The notes under the pieces are model-generated. The model saw only the letters and a program-made list of their open reading frames with translations. It made no database searches and had not been told where the DNA came from. The translations under genes were made by a program, and so were the position numbers. Source: Diospyros lotus (Eukaryota > Streptophyta > Magnoliopsida > Ericales > Ebenaceae). Taken from it: DNA of 64,000 nucleotides. Below, piece by piece: positions 46,196-57,710 of the stretch. Where the stretch lies: NCBI RefSeq assembly GCF_014633365.1, contig NC_068346.1:18621030-18685029 (forward strand). The letters are read 5' to 3'. The stretch's first letter is position 1; the number at the start of each line of letters is the position of its first letter.

Positions 46196-47720
46196 TTTTC
46201 CTCTGAAGTTAGAATAAATATCATGCAATTGCTTTATGAATATATAGGCCTATTCCCATGGCAACCTTCAGATATTTTTTTTGAATCGATGGGGTTGTTA
46301 TTGAAAATGATCTTAAAGCTCAATCTCGAAATCAAACTTGCATTCCAAAAAAGAAAGACCTTTTCATCTGTAAAGCAAGAAGTAATTCAAATGGAAGTCA
46401 TCAAGCTCTTTGTAGCAAAGTTCATCCGGGAGTCTTACTCACCACCTAGTTTTGCAATGTGATCCTTGTAAATAAGCATAATGGCAAGTGGAGGATGTGT
46501 GTAAACTTCACTAACCTCAATAAGACTTTGTCGAAAGATCGTTTTCTCTTGTTGAATGTCTATTAGTCAGTGGATACCACATCAAGTAACCAACTTATGA
46601 GTTTTATGAATGCATATTCTAGTTAAAATCAAGTTAAAATATTTAGAGTTGATGAACGTACCATTTTTATAATGGAGAAAGGATTGTACTTCTATACACT
46701 CATTCCTTGTAGCCTTAAGAATGCTAGAGCCACATACCGATGACTTGCCAATACCATGACTAAGCATCAAATTAGAAAAAAACATGGAAGTCTATGTGGA
46801 TAATCTACTAACTCAGTATCAAACTAAAAGATCATGTAAAGGATCTTAAAGCGACATTCAAGACACTTTGACATTGTAGAATGGTACTTAACTAAAAAAA
46901 ATACGCAATCGGAGTTATCAGGAAAATGTTTTCGACAAAATAAAGGTGAATATAGTGAAGCAATCCTAAGTATAGAGGACCCAAAGAGCAACCGAGACAT
47001 CCAACGCCTCAGAAAAATTACTTCCCCCAGCTAATTCAAATCCCAGTTAATGAACAAATGCTTACCTTTCTTCTAAACTCTGACAAAGACATATCATTTC
47101 CAATGGGATGAAAGATGACATAAAGCTTTTGAAGACCTAAAGTAATATCATACTTCACAGCCACTCTTTACCAAGTTGGAGCTTAAAAAGGAGTCATTGT
47201 CCATTGGTACATTTGTTAACCAACAAACATGCACCAAATGAAGTCCTCGTCTAAGAAATTAGTCAGCACTAAAAATCTATTTATTACATTAGTAAAATGT
47301 TTCATAATGCCAAATTCCATTACTATATCATTAAGAAATTAGCTATTTCTCTAGTTGTTATGGCTTAAAAAATGCGATATTATTTCTGAGCTCACACAAT
47401 AGTTGTTCAAACCAACATGCTATTGAAAAAAGTCATCCAAGCTCTACCTCACCAGCAAAATGTTGTCTTGGATAATAGAACTCAATGAGTTTGATATCCA
47501 GTATAAGCCTCGATTAACGTTGAATTCACAAGTCATAATGGATTTTGTGTTTAAACTTGTTGGACTAAGTGTCAAGCCCAATTCAAGAAAATCCAACATC
47601 CTAAAGATACCAAGTTATCATCCTACATTTTACATGTTAAAGGTAATCAAAGTGCTTGTAGTTTTGGACAAGGGGGAGGATCCTGATCACCCTATGGTCA
47701 TTCCTAGCAATGATTGATTG
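46196..47720 (+). pseudogene. Ty3/gypsy Tat/Ogre-type RT-RNase H relic
   Basis: Scattered frames give typical Tat/Ogre RT blocks: EVIKLFVAKFIRESYSPP (about 46390-46450), GKWRMCVNFTNLNKT with shifts (46483-46530), ERTIFIMEKGLYFYT and SLKNARATYR (46660-46740), and MEVYVDNLLT near 46785, where the catalytic YVDD reads YVDN. RNase H-like sequence ends with WIIELNEFDIQYKPR (47469-47513). Many stops. Integrase is not found. Confidence 0.75.
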
Positions 47721-47853
47721 TGTGTCATCCTCTTTACTATAGTATTTTATCTTATTTTTTGTTGATGGCTTGTACTTGGGTATATACTAGATAATGTTTT
47801 TTTGTCTGTAATGACGTGTTTCTCTTGGCCATTGCTTGTTTGAGAATTTTTTT

Positions 47854-49674
47854 TGTAATGACTCGTTTATTTGTGAATTTGGACGTAAGAAATTAATTAA
47901 AAAATATATATATTAAATTTGGTATGTTTTTGGGTTTAAGATAATTTATTTATAATTATTGAGGATTTGAGGAATTTAATAGGAAATATTAAGTTTACTT
48001 GGAAGAATTTTTGAAAGTTTTGGGGTATAAGTGGAATAAAAGAAATGGAGGCAGCAACACTATAAATATGAAATAAGTACAATAGTAAATGAAGGTGAGG
48101 CTAGATCAGGTGGTCGAGCGCGCGTAGGGGGCTCGGACGGTTGTGGGATCGAGCCCGCGACCGTGCAAAGAGAATGGTTGGTTTTTATAAACTAGCTAGG
48201 CACCAAAACGACGTTGTTTTAAGGTGCCAGGCGACGCTCATGCAAGGCCAGGCCGCACCCACGCAGGGCCTTGCATGGCCCTACCGGGCAGCCACGTAGC
48301 TGCCTCCCCCTGCCATGCATCCAAACACCATTTTCCCTCCAAAATTTGATACCCTTTGTGCCCATGTTACTTCTACACTCCTCCTACCTTTGGGCCTATA
48401 AATAGGCAGTGAATGCTTGAGGAAAGGGGGAGAATTTTGGAGAAATTAAGGGAAAGTTTGGTGGCGTGGGCTTATGTAGCAACTCTGGTGCATTGCAAGA
48501 GTTATAAAAAAATTTTTAAGGCAAGTTCCTTTCTTTTATTCTTGTTAATGTAAGTTATCTTATCTTCTTAATTTATTTTGGAGGGAAGCCTTTAATCGTA
48601 AATGCAAGTTCCTATTTCTTAATTTTCTAAATTGCAAGCCCCTATTGCTTAATTTCTTAAATTGCAAGTTTATGCTTCTATTTTAGCAGGTCATTTTGCA
48701 AGTTATTCATCTTTTCTAGTAAAATATTTTATGGTTCTCATTTATACCTACTGAGTCTCAAATAAGGCTTTGTATCACCCTATCTTTCTTTGGGAATGAT
48801 ACTTTATTGAGGACATGCAAGGGTTTGATGTTGTCTTGCATGAATGTTACCCTTTTATGCATGTTATTTCGGTAATCACGTATCAGTTACAAATGAGAAG
48901 TCATTACAAATATGCATAGTTGTGATGATGCATAGAGCATGTGCAAGAAAATGGTTTTAAAGTGTAAAGGTCTCATGATGCGCGCAGCAGACGAGTCTGT
49001 AGGATATATCCGTAGAGAAAGCTTCGGCTCAGATATGGACTTCAGTCCCAGTTTATCATATGACTTCAGTCACAGGGTTTGGACTTTGGTCCCATGATTA
49101 TGGTTTTAAAAGGATTGCATGTGAGCATGAATACATGTTTCATCGTGTTACCATGTGAAAGTCCCTTAAATGGCATTCATGATTCTTTTGCTTCTCGATA
49201 CCCATGACTCTTATGCTCACTTTCTTTCAGTTATATTTGCTGGGCCTTATGGCTCATATTTGCTTGCATCATTCCAGGTAAAGGTAAGGCTAAAGAAATG
49301 GGCCAGTCAAGTGAAGTTGGAGCCGTGGGGTAGAAGTATGTACAAAGTCGTCTCAACCAAAAGGTCCTTGGGGGATGTTTTGTGATGTGTAATATTAAGT
49401 TATGCTTGTTTATGTTCTAGATTATACCCCTGCGGGGATATGGTGGGTATATGGACCCTAATGTGGTGTGTAATATTAAGTTATGTTTGTTTATGTCCTA
49501 GGATGTACCCCTGAGGGGATATGTGGGTATATGGACCCTAAGGTATATGTATATGAGTAAGAATGTATGAGTGTGGCTTCCGTTGTTAATAGTAAGGAGT
49601 ATTTGTGATGTTTCTAATTGGTTTTTGGCATATATGTCATCTTTTTGTGGGTCCCTAGTTTAAGGGCGCTGACA
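47854..49674 (+). mobile_element. Solo LTR (1.8 kb)
   Basis: TGTAATGACTCG...GGGCGCTGACA between TTTTT (47849-47853) and TTTTT (49675-49679). The duplication is low-complexity, so it is weaker proof. TATA box TATAAATA at 48397-48404. A tRNA-like B-box stretch (GGGATCGAGCCC, 48146-48157) lies in U3. It contains an 80-bp tandem duplication at 49387-49545. Confidence 0.65.
49387..49545 (+). repeat. 80-bp tandem duplication in the 47854-49674 LTR
   Basis: 49387-49466 and 49467-49545 are close copies, each from GTGTAATATTAAGTTATG to GGGTATATGGACCCTAA. Confidence 0.9.
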
Positions 49675-49679
49675 TTTTT

Positions 49680-49954
49680 AGCTTTATTGCCTTCTAAATT
49701 ATATGCCTTTTAGCTTTATTGCCTTTTGACCTTTATGTCTTGTTTTGTTTTAATGCCTGCTACTCCCCAATTCTTTAGCTAAACTTGTTCGGCCGAAGAA
49801 CTTGTTGGGTGTCCCTTAGTTTCATCGTATCATGTCTTGGATTGCACATGACTACCAAGGAAGGCTATTTTGCAACTCCCTAGTCTAACTTTTGTACTTT
49901 TATGAGTGATTGTCACCTTAAGGTTTTGGAGCAAGTTCTATGGTGTTTTTTGCT
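49680..49954. other. Spacer before the 73-bp array
   Basis: T-rich sequence without coding signal. It may be the flank of the older Tat/Ogre-type element split by the 47854 LTR. Confidence 0.4.
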
Positions 49955-51213
49955 AATAACTTTTGTCGCACGTGTCCAAGGCAAGTTTTTTCATCTACTA
50001 ATGCTATTAACCCCCGGACATCTTAATGGTCTTTTTTACGCGTGTGTTTGAGGCGGGTCTTTTAATCTACTAAAGCTATTAACCCCTGAACATCTTAACG
50101 GTCTTTTTTTCCGCGTGTGTCCGAGGTGAGTCTTTTCGTCTACTGATGCTATTAACCCCCAGACATCTTAACAATGTGTTTTTGCCATGTGTGTCTGAGG
50201 CGAGTCTTTTCTTCCACTGACGCTATTAACCCCTAGACATCTTAATGGTCTTTTTTGTCATGTGTGCCTAAGGCGAGTCTTTTTGTCTACTAATGCTATT
50301 GACCCTCAAACATCTTAATAGTCTTTTTTGGGCATGTGTCAAAGGCAAGTCTTTTCGTCTACTGAAGCTATTAACCCCTTAACATCTAAACGGTATTTTT
50401 TACCGCATGTGTCCAAGGCGAGTATTTTCATCTACTAATGCTATTGACCCCCAAACATCTTAATGGTATGTTTTTTCCATGTGTGTCAAAGGTGAGTCAT
50501 TTCTTCTACTGATGCTATTACCCCCTTGACATTTTAACGGTCTTTTTTATCGCATGTGTTCGAGGCGAGTCTTTTCGTCTACTAATGTTGTTGACCCCCA
50601 GACATCATAATGATCTTTTTTGCGCATGAGTCTGAGGTGAGTCTTTTCATCTACTGAAGCTATTGACCCTTAGACATCTTAACGGTTTTTTTTGCCACGT
50701 GTGTCCAAGAAGAGTCTTTTCGTCTACTGACATTATTAACCCCTAGACATCTTAATGATGTATTTTTATTGCATGCATTTGAGGCAAATTTTTTCTTCTA
50801 TTGACACTATTAACCCCCAGACATCTTAGCAGTCTTTTTTGCCATGTATGTCCAAGGCGAGTCTTTTCGTTTATTGATGTTATTGATCCCTGGACATCTT
50901 AACGGTGTGTGCCTGAGAAGAGTCTTTTTATCTACCAACACTATTAACCCCTAAACATCTTAACGGTCTTTGTTTACTGCATGTGATTGAGTCAAGTCCT
51001 TCCACCTACTGACACTATTAGCCCCCGAACATCTTAACGGTGTGTTTTTGCCTTGTGTGCCTGAGGCAAGTCTTTTCGTCTACCTACGCTATTGATTCCC
51101 AAACATCTTAATGGTCTTTGTTTGCCGCGTGTGTCTGAGGTGAGTCTTTCTATCTACTGACGCTATTGACCCCCAGACATCTTAACGGTGTGTTTTTGCC
51201 ACGTGTACCTGAG
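49955..51213. repeat. Tandem array of ~73-bp units, about 17 copies
   Basis: The word ACATCTTAACGG (with small changes) recurs 17 times from 49998 to 51176 at an average spacing of about 73 bp. Other fixed words are GAGTCTTTTCGTCTACTGA, CTATTAACCCCC and CGTGTGTCCGAGGC. Units diverge by C/T and G/A changes, as expected of methylated DNA. The monomer has no open frame. Tat/Ogre elements are known to carry such arrays in their 3' untranslated region; the pol relic at 46196-47720 lies on the left, so that origin is plausible but inferred. Confidence 0.93.
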
Positions 51214-53633
51214 GCCACGGCCAGCGATCGTACCCATGGCCGCGAGCTGTGCTTTCAGCTTTAGTCCTTTAGGGTAGGTTAGGCAGCGAGGATTCCACAC
51301 ACCTTATTCTCATTCCATCCATTTTGGTTGATTAATTGATTTAATTACTCTTTTCCTTCTATTTTATCTTTTTGTACTATGACGTATCACCGAGAAATCA
51401 CACGGAAAAGCTAATGTGAGTTAACCCTATACAAATAATATGAGGTTTCCCCAATAAACTTAATGTGAGTTAACCTGATAGAAGTTTCCTAAAAACACCC
51501 AATTTCACTTAGGAATTTTGCTCGAACAGGCCACATAGAGGTTAAGAACTTGTTCCCATAGCTCGTTGTGAGGCCCACATTCTCTTAGAGGACTCCCTAG
51601 ACCACTAAGCCCTTTGGAGGGGGGAGGGGATTCCTCTTAAGCCCATTTAAATTTAACCTAGTACAGCAGTCCTCACATCTAGTTTCCCCTAACATTTTTG
51701 GTAATAACATATAAATAGCCCTTCCCTTATTAGGAAAGGGACCTCTTTTTATGTATTCGCATAAATTACTTACATTATCTATTTATTGTGCACTAGGTAG
51801 AACCATTACAATTCTCTTGGATAACCATTTCTTTTACATGATGACTTAAGTATCAGAGGGCATGCGCGGGTGAGAAATCCTCACGTGCCTTCCAACTTGT
51901 TCTTGTGAGTGTAGTTCCATTTTGATTCACAGGAAATTCCTATTTAATTGATTAATCTTCTATTGGAGGTTCACTTTGAGGCCCATTTGAGATCTCACCT
52001 GAAGGCTTACTTGAGATTTCACCTGGATGTACCTAACAAATACAACAAGGTAGTTCTCCCAGGCCACATTCGTTTGAGCTGCCATGGTACCCTTCCAGAT
52101 TGTCCCTACCAAACAACTAGATATTAGAGCCACCCACTTCCTATTTCCACAAATGCATACCTACCAGTTGTTCACCTTGCTCTGCGATGATTGAAACATT
52201 CTTGCACTATAAATTTCAATTATTGTATTTTGACAACAACAATATTGTTCTTTGATGATTATCCTACAAACCCTTAAGGACCCAAAAAAATTGGGTACCA
52301 AAATGTCCTTTCTTAGTTTTACGAACATAGAATTGTTGTTCCATAGAATTATCAAGTGTCCACCTAGGGATGTTGTTAATAAACAAATACAAGTGGACGT
52401 ATTTTTAATGAATAAATCTAAGTGGACGTATTTTTTCCAAGAATAATTACGAATAAATAGCAAGGGAATAATTAATAATGTTAAATAAACATGGCTTTGA
52501 GGGTAAAATTGTCTAAGGGAAAGAGAATCACATTGCTCCTTATAAATAGAATAGTGAAATAAACAATGAAAATGGGGGAAGGAGCAGAAAAGTTGAGTTG
52601 GAGCATTCTTCCTGAGGTCTGGAACCTCTTCCTGGAATGATGGAATTTCTTCTCAGGCAACTTCTTCCCTAGAGATTCTTTTCAGAGCCTTCCAAGATTG
52701 CTTCTACATAGACTTTCTTGAGACAGCTTTTTTTCAGAGTCACATTATTTTTGAATTCAGATTCTTTCTGGAGTCACATTCTCCCTAGAGACAATTTTTT
52801 TTCTAAACTTAGCTTCTTTCTAGAGCAACAATAGCGTTCTCCTCGGGACGTGTCTTTCTCCAAGCTACATTTCCTTCTTAGGCTGCGCCTCCTTCCTAGG
52901 TGCCACTTGGTCGTGCAACTTGGTGACCCGATCCCACATTTGAGGTGCCATGTGGCGCCCCCCCAAAACGGTCACATGGCAGTGCTAGAAAATAACTCCA
53001 GTGTTACCTCATTTGCAACTCGAACTCGCGATTGGTTGCTCCTTCGCTCCTGTGCATGACCGTCTCACTTGCAAGCACCCTCATTTATATATGCGCATAG
53101 AATAATGTTATACTAATCCCATTCCAAGTTTTCAAAATTACACTTAGACCCTGAAAATTACCGAAAGCTCTTAATCACCTCATCACTCGCACATTACAAC
53201 CCGTATGCATGAAATCCCATGTGGGCCCTCTTGGCTAACCCACATGGCTGCCCCCAAGCTCTCTTCTTTTCAATTAAGCTACACGTGGATGCTCCATACA
53301 TTATATAGTGTCTCACAATATTTAATTGGGTGTAATCCCTCTCAAAAACAACATGGTAAATTCAAAGTAATAAACAACACCTGAAAGCATTGTTTGACAA
53401 CTAGGAATTTCACTCTGGCAGGCCACCAAAAGGCTAAGAACGTGCTTTGGCAGTTCACTGTAAGGCCCACTTTCACTTGGAGAACCCCTTAGTATTAGTG
53501 TTTAGTACCTTAATGCTAGATTTAAATGGCATATAACAATTGTAATTGTAGAACTAATGATGTAATTCTTGAAAATATAATAAAATATGTTTTCATATTT
53601 TAATGCCATATCTTCATTCATACCTCTCAAATT
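51214..53633. other. Retrotransposon-like non-coding sequence with a direct repeat pair
   Basis: About 51505-51600 and 53400-53495 are diverged direct repeats (shared words TAGGAATTT, CAGGCCAC, TAAGAAC, AGGCCCAC, GGA-x-CCCTAG). Between them a TATA-like box (TATAAATAGA, 52541-52550) is followed by a TTC/CTT-rich leader-like stretch (52580-52850), suggesting an LTR promoter. No coding domains seen. Confidence 0.4.
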
Positions 53634-53779
53634 CACTACAAGAAAAACAGTTTTTAGCAACGTAATTTAGTAACGGAATTATTTCGTCGCTAATATTTTT
53701 AAATATTTTTTTAATTTAGCGACAAAATTAGTTACGGAAAACTAGTCACTAAAAAAGAAAAAAATATTAAAATAAAAAT

Positions 53780-54660
53780 TTAAACTTTAGTGACAGAACA
53801 AATTCGTTGCTAAAAAACAAAAAAAAAAAATTAAATAAAAAATTCAAAATTTAACAATGGGATTATACCCATAGCTAAAAAAGGAAAAAAAATTAAATAA
53901 AAAATTCAAAATTTAGCGATGAGATTATACACATCGCTAAAAAAGAAAAAAAAATTAAATAAACAATTCAAAATTTAGTGATGAGGTAATACCCATCGGT
54001 AAAAAAATAAAAACAAATTAAAAATGTAAAAAATTAGCGACAGGTTTATATCCATCTCTAAAAAAGAAAAAAATTAAATAAAAAATCCAAAATTTAGCTA
54101 CAGGTTTATACCTTTCTATAAAAAAAAATAAAAACAATTCAAAATTTAACGACTGGGTTATACCTGTCGCTAAAAAAGAAAAAAATTAAATAAAAAATCT
54201 AAAATTTAGTGACTGGGTTATACTTCTTGCTAAAAAATAAAAAAAATAAATAAAAATTTAAAATTTAGCGACAGAGTTATACCCATTGCTAAAAAAATTA
54301 AATAAAAAATGTAAAAAATTAGCGAAGGGGTTATACCCATTGCTAAGAAAGAAAAAAATTAAATAAAAAATTCAAAATTTAGTGATAGGGTTATACTCAT
54401 CGCTAAAAAAGAAAAAAAATAAAAAATTCAAAATTTAGCAAGGGGGTTATATCCTTTGCTAAAAAAGAAAAAAAAAATTAAATTAAAAATTAAAAATTTA
54501 GCGACGGAACAAATCTATCGTTAAACAAGAAAAAAAATCAAATTAAAAATTTAAAATTTAGCGACGGAACAAATCCGTCGTTAAACAAGAAAAAAAATCA
54601 AATTTAAAATTTAATATTTAGCAACGGAACAAATTTGTCGCTAAAAACAAAAAAATTAAA
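53780..54660. repeat. CACTA subterminal array, about 15 hairpin-forming units
   Basis: Units of about 59 bp, each with TTTAGCGACGG-like and CCGTCGCTAAA-like half sites around an A-rich spacer (AAAAAAATTAAATAAAAAAT). Each unit can fold back on itself. In CACTA elements such subterminal repeats are transposase-binding sites; fifteen is a large number. Confidence 0.88.
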
Positions 54661-54697
54661 TTAAAAATTTAATGTGAAATTCTTAATATATTTAAAA

Positions 54698-55547
54698 TAA
54701 GGGTGTGTTTGATTGCACACTTTTTCCATGAAAAATGGCTAATTTTCACCCAAATTCTAGCTTTTAAGGTGTTTGATTGGCCAAATTTTTCAGGTAATTT
54801 ATTTTCCCACTTTCAGTCACATGATGCCAATTTGCCACTTTTGCTAGAAAACATTTTCCTAGGGGGGGCTGGAATTGATTTTCTAGAGAAATGGAAAATA
54901 AACCCAACTATAATCTTGAGCGAGAGAGAGGGCGATCGAACGAGAGGTAGTGAGCAAGAGGCAGGGGAAACTTAGCCAGTGAGGCGATGGCAATAGGGGA
55001 AGCCCAGCAGCGATGGCGAAGGGGGAAGCTCAGCAGCGATAGCGATGGGGGAAGCTCAGCCAGTGACGGCGATGGCAATAGGAGAAGCCTGCCAACGATG
55101 GCGAAGAGGGAAGCTCGGTTGCGATGACGATGAGGGAAGCTCGACAGCGATGGCGAATGAGAAGCACATAGATGGCGATGGGGGAAGCTCGACAGCGATG
55201 GCAATGGGGGAAGTAAGGTTAGTGACGACGATGGAGATTGGGAAAGCTCAGCCAGTGACGACGGTGATGGCAATGATGATGGCCCTTCCCTTTCGTCTTC
55301 TTCCTCATGACCATCCCATTTGCAGCCATAATTTCATATATATACGTATATATATATATGTAATATATATATGTATGAAAATCAAACACCAAAATTAAAA
55401 AAATTTAATAATTTCTAGCTAGAAATTTAAGCAAATCAAACATTTTCAATTGACTTTTTCCCTGGAATTTAATTTTAGGCAATTCAATTGCCTAGAAAAT
55501 ATTTTCTTTCCACCCAAATTCCATGTTAGCAATCAAACGTGCCCTAA
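54698..55547. mobile_element. hAT-like non-autonomous element nested in the CACTA element
   Basis: 19-bp terminal inverted repeats, TAAGGGTGTGTTTGATTGC and (reversed) TTAGGGCACGTTTGATTGC, match at 15 of 19 positions. Flanked by a perfect 8-bp duplication ATTTAAAA (54690-54697, 55548-55555), the hAT hallmark, though AT-rich. The middle (54960-55290) is a GC-rich minisatellite of GGGGAAGCTCAGCAGCGATGG-like units that resembles nothing around it and may be captured sequence. Confidence 0.72.
54975..55280. repeat. GC-rich minisatellite inside the hAT-like element
   Basis: Irregular units of roughly 25-35 bp built from GGGGGAAGCTC and AGCGATGGCGATG. The minus-strand open frame here (54908-55273) is Ser/Pro/Leu low complexity produced by the repeat. 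Confidence 0.8.
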
Positions 55548-55830
55548 ATTTAAAATTTGATTTGATAACAAAATTTTTCATAGTTAAATGTAGAATTCAT
55601 AAAAATTCCATTTAAACATAAAATTAGTGATGGAAAATTTCGTCGTTAAGTTGTAAAATTGATAAAATATGAAATTACAAATTAAAATCAAAATAAGTTC
55701 AGAATTTTTTGCTGCTAATATAATAATTTATAAAGTTTTATTTGAATTAGTAATGAAATAAAATTAATAAATATTAAAAGTACAATTAATATTCATTTTC
55801 CTCTACTGACATGATATTAAAATTAATATT

Positions 55831-56340
55831 CATTAAATAAGTTTGGAAAATTTTGGAGTGTAAATATAATTCTGAAAAGTTTGGAAGAAAATACTATAAA
55901 TATACTTTGTGTAAATTAATAGTCAAGGAGGCTTCCAGATCGTCTGCCTTGTGCGCGCGCATATAGGTGCTTGGTCCTTGGAGGTTGGGGGTTCTATTCC
56001 AAGGTGCAATGCTTGGGATTATTGTTGGGATTATTATCCTAGTGTTTCCACGTGGCGAACAGAGGCGTAGCTACGCGACGGGTGCATGAGGGAAGGGCAG
56101 GGGCGGATGCACGTTGATTTTGCAGGCATGTAGTAAGTTCAGCGACATAATTGTTTTCCGTCGTTGAATTAGCGACGGGGGTTATACCCGTCACTGATTA
56201 GCGATGGGTGAAAATCCAGTCGCTAATCAGCTACTGGGTTTATACCCATCGCTAATTAGCGACGGGTATAACCCTCATCGCTGATTCTGTCACTAAAAAA
56301 AATCTGTCACTAAGCCCGTCTCTAAATGAATGAGTTACTA
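55831..56340 (+). repeat. ~510-bp module, copy 1 (inverted partner at 62061-62657)
   Basis: Order: AAGTTTGGAAAATTTTGG, ACTATAAATAT, GGAGGCTTCCAGATCG, GGTTGGGGGTTCTATTCC (B-box-like), CCACGTGGCGAACA, then CACTA subterminal repeats. The same order is found on the minus strand at 62657-62061. Confidence 0.8.
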
Positions 56341-56349
56341 TATTTCTTG

Positions 56350-57710
56350 ATGAAAGTTTTTTTCTTAAGTGTTAAGAATATGTGACAAAGACCTTCAGAT
56401 TAAGGATTTCTTAAGGTTATTCCCAGCCCTTAGACTTCTCAGAAGGGAACTATGATTAGTCAATTATGGACTAGCACATAGGTTACTATCTTTGATTAGT
56501 ATGATATACTAATGATAAAGGATAATGAGTTGCATGCAATAATCCATGAGATGGATATAGTAAACATGTGGGTGGATGTTGGTGGAACATCTACTGAATG
56601 TGACACAAGTGATAAATCACATGGTTGAGAGGATCTATGATCTGTCACTGGTTTCGATTGTGTTACTAGTCCTTAGACTAGAGGTAACACAGTTGTCTTG
56701 TAAGTTAGTTTATGAGATTTATCGTTGCTAAGAAATGTTTGGTTACCGGGTGAGAGATGCACTGTGTGGTCTCTATGTAGTAATGTATGGAGGCAAGTGA
56801 TTGCTAATGGGATTCATTAACCTCCGGCGTGAGGTGAACATCCTATGCGATCAATGGTGGTTGTGATTGCTCGAACCCTTAGACAGTGCACATGATTGGA
56901 AAGGTGTTTCCAGTTTCAAAAGGAGTTTTGATGTGTCATCTCGATCACACCACACTAGATCTTGGCATAGCTATCGAGTTAGTGAGTTTGATCAATATAT
57001 AACTCTCACTCGATCGGGATGTCAGTTGATGCAGGGATTATATGAAATGGGAATTGGAAACCCAAATAGGTTCTTTTTGAAGTATGACTTCATTACTGGT
57101 AGGATCGCTGTGACATAATACTAATTATCACTCAGGGTCTTTTGGGGTACATTGAGGAGATGAAGAGATCCTCGTTATAGACCAAAGTGATTTGGTCGGC
57201 ATCAAAAAGTTTGACGTGTATGTCCTGATTGCGGCTTAGTAGTGAACCTAGAAGGTCGCACGCATATCCAGGGGTGAAAGTTGTAATCATCATTAAGAGT
57301 TAATGATGCCACCAATAAGAATTCATGGATTGGGTTTAATGATTAAATCAATATGAGAAATTGTCAAGTGTTGACAGGCATGCTGTTAAGAATTAATGGG
57401 GGCCTCAGTTTCATCTTGAGATGTTGAAACGGTCATTAAGAGTTAATGGTAGGCCTAGATGCAATTTCTGAAAACTTGGACAAAAGGGCTAGAACCTGTC
57501 AACCAACCTTAGAGGCTGTCAATTGGATCAATGCTAAATCAGTCAACAGTTCTTTTATAACGGTTAACCAATTTGTGCTGAACAGTCGACAGTTCTTTAG
57601 AATGGTTGATCATTTTTGTTGTAAATGGTCATGATTTAGCACGATCTTTTGTTGTTTATGTAACAAAAATCGGACAACACGTGGCTAGGAAAGGCGAGGG
57701 AAGGACGGCG
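56350..57710 (+). other. LTR-like non-coding sequence, inverted relative of 38804-39523
   Basis: Contains CTAGTCCTTAGACTAGAGG (56669-56687) and neighbouring words found reversed near 39000-39180. No coding domain; the open frame at 56867-57118 is not recognised. Confidence 0.45.

Larger units (their letters stand above)
53634..56349. mobile_element. CACTA (En/Spm-type) non-autonomous element
   Basis: Begins CACTACAAGAAAAAC, the standard plant CACTA terminus. The right end is approximate: subterminal repeats of the GCGACGGG / CCCGTCGCT type run to 56325, then TTTCTTG (56343-56349) where the inverted terminus is expected, but GTAGTG is not intact and no 3-bp duplication is confirmed. It holds a tandem hairpin array, a nested hAT-like element and a ~520-bp module shared with 62061-62657. 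No transposase. Confidence 0.75.

Noticed and set aside
49955..51213. CRISPR-like regular array
   Set aside because: The whole 73-bp unit is repeated with scattered point changes. There is no constant repeat alternating with unrelated spacers, and the DNA is plant nuclear.
54908..55273. 121-codon minus-strand protein
   Set aside because: Ser/Pro/Leu-rich translation of a minisatellite inside the hAT-like element; no domain.
55975..56015. tRNA gene suggested by a B-box-like GGTTGGGGGTTC
   Set aside because: No convincing A box or cloverleaf; the surrounding module is repeated and lies within a CACTA-like element.
56867..57118. 83-codon open frame
   Set aside because: Lies in LTR-like sequence, has no recognisable domain, and the related inverted copy near 39000 does not keep it open.
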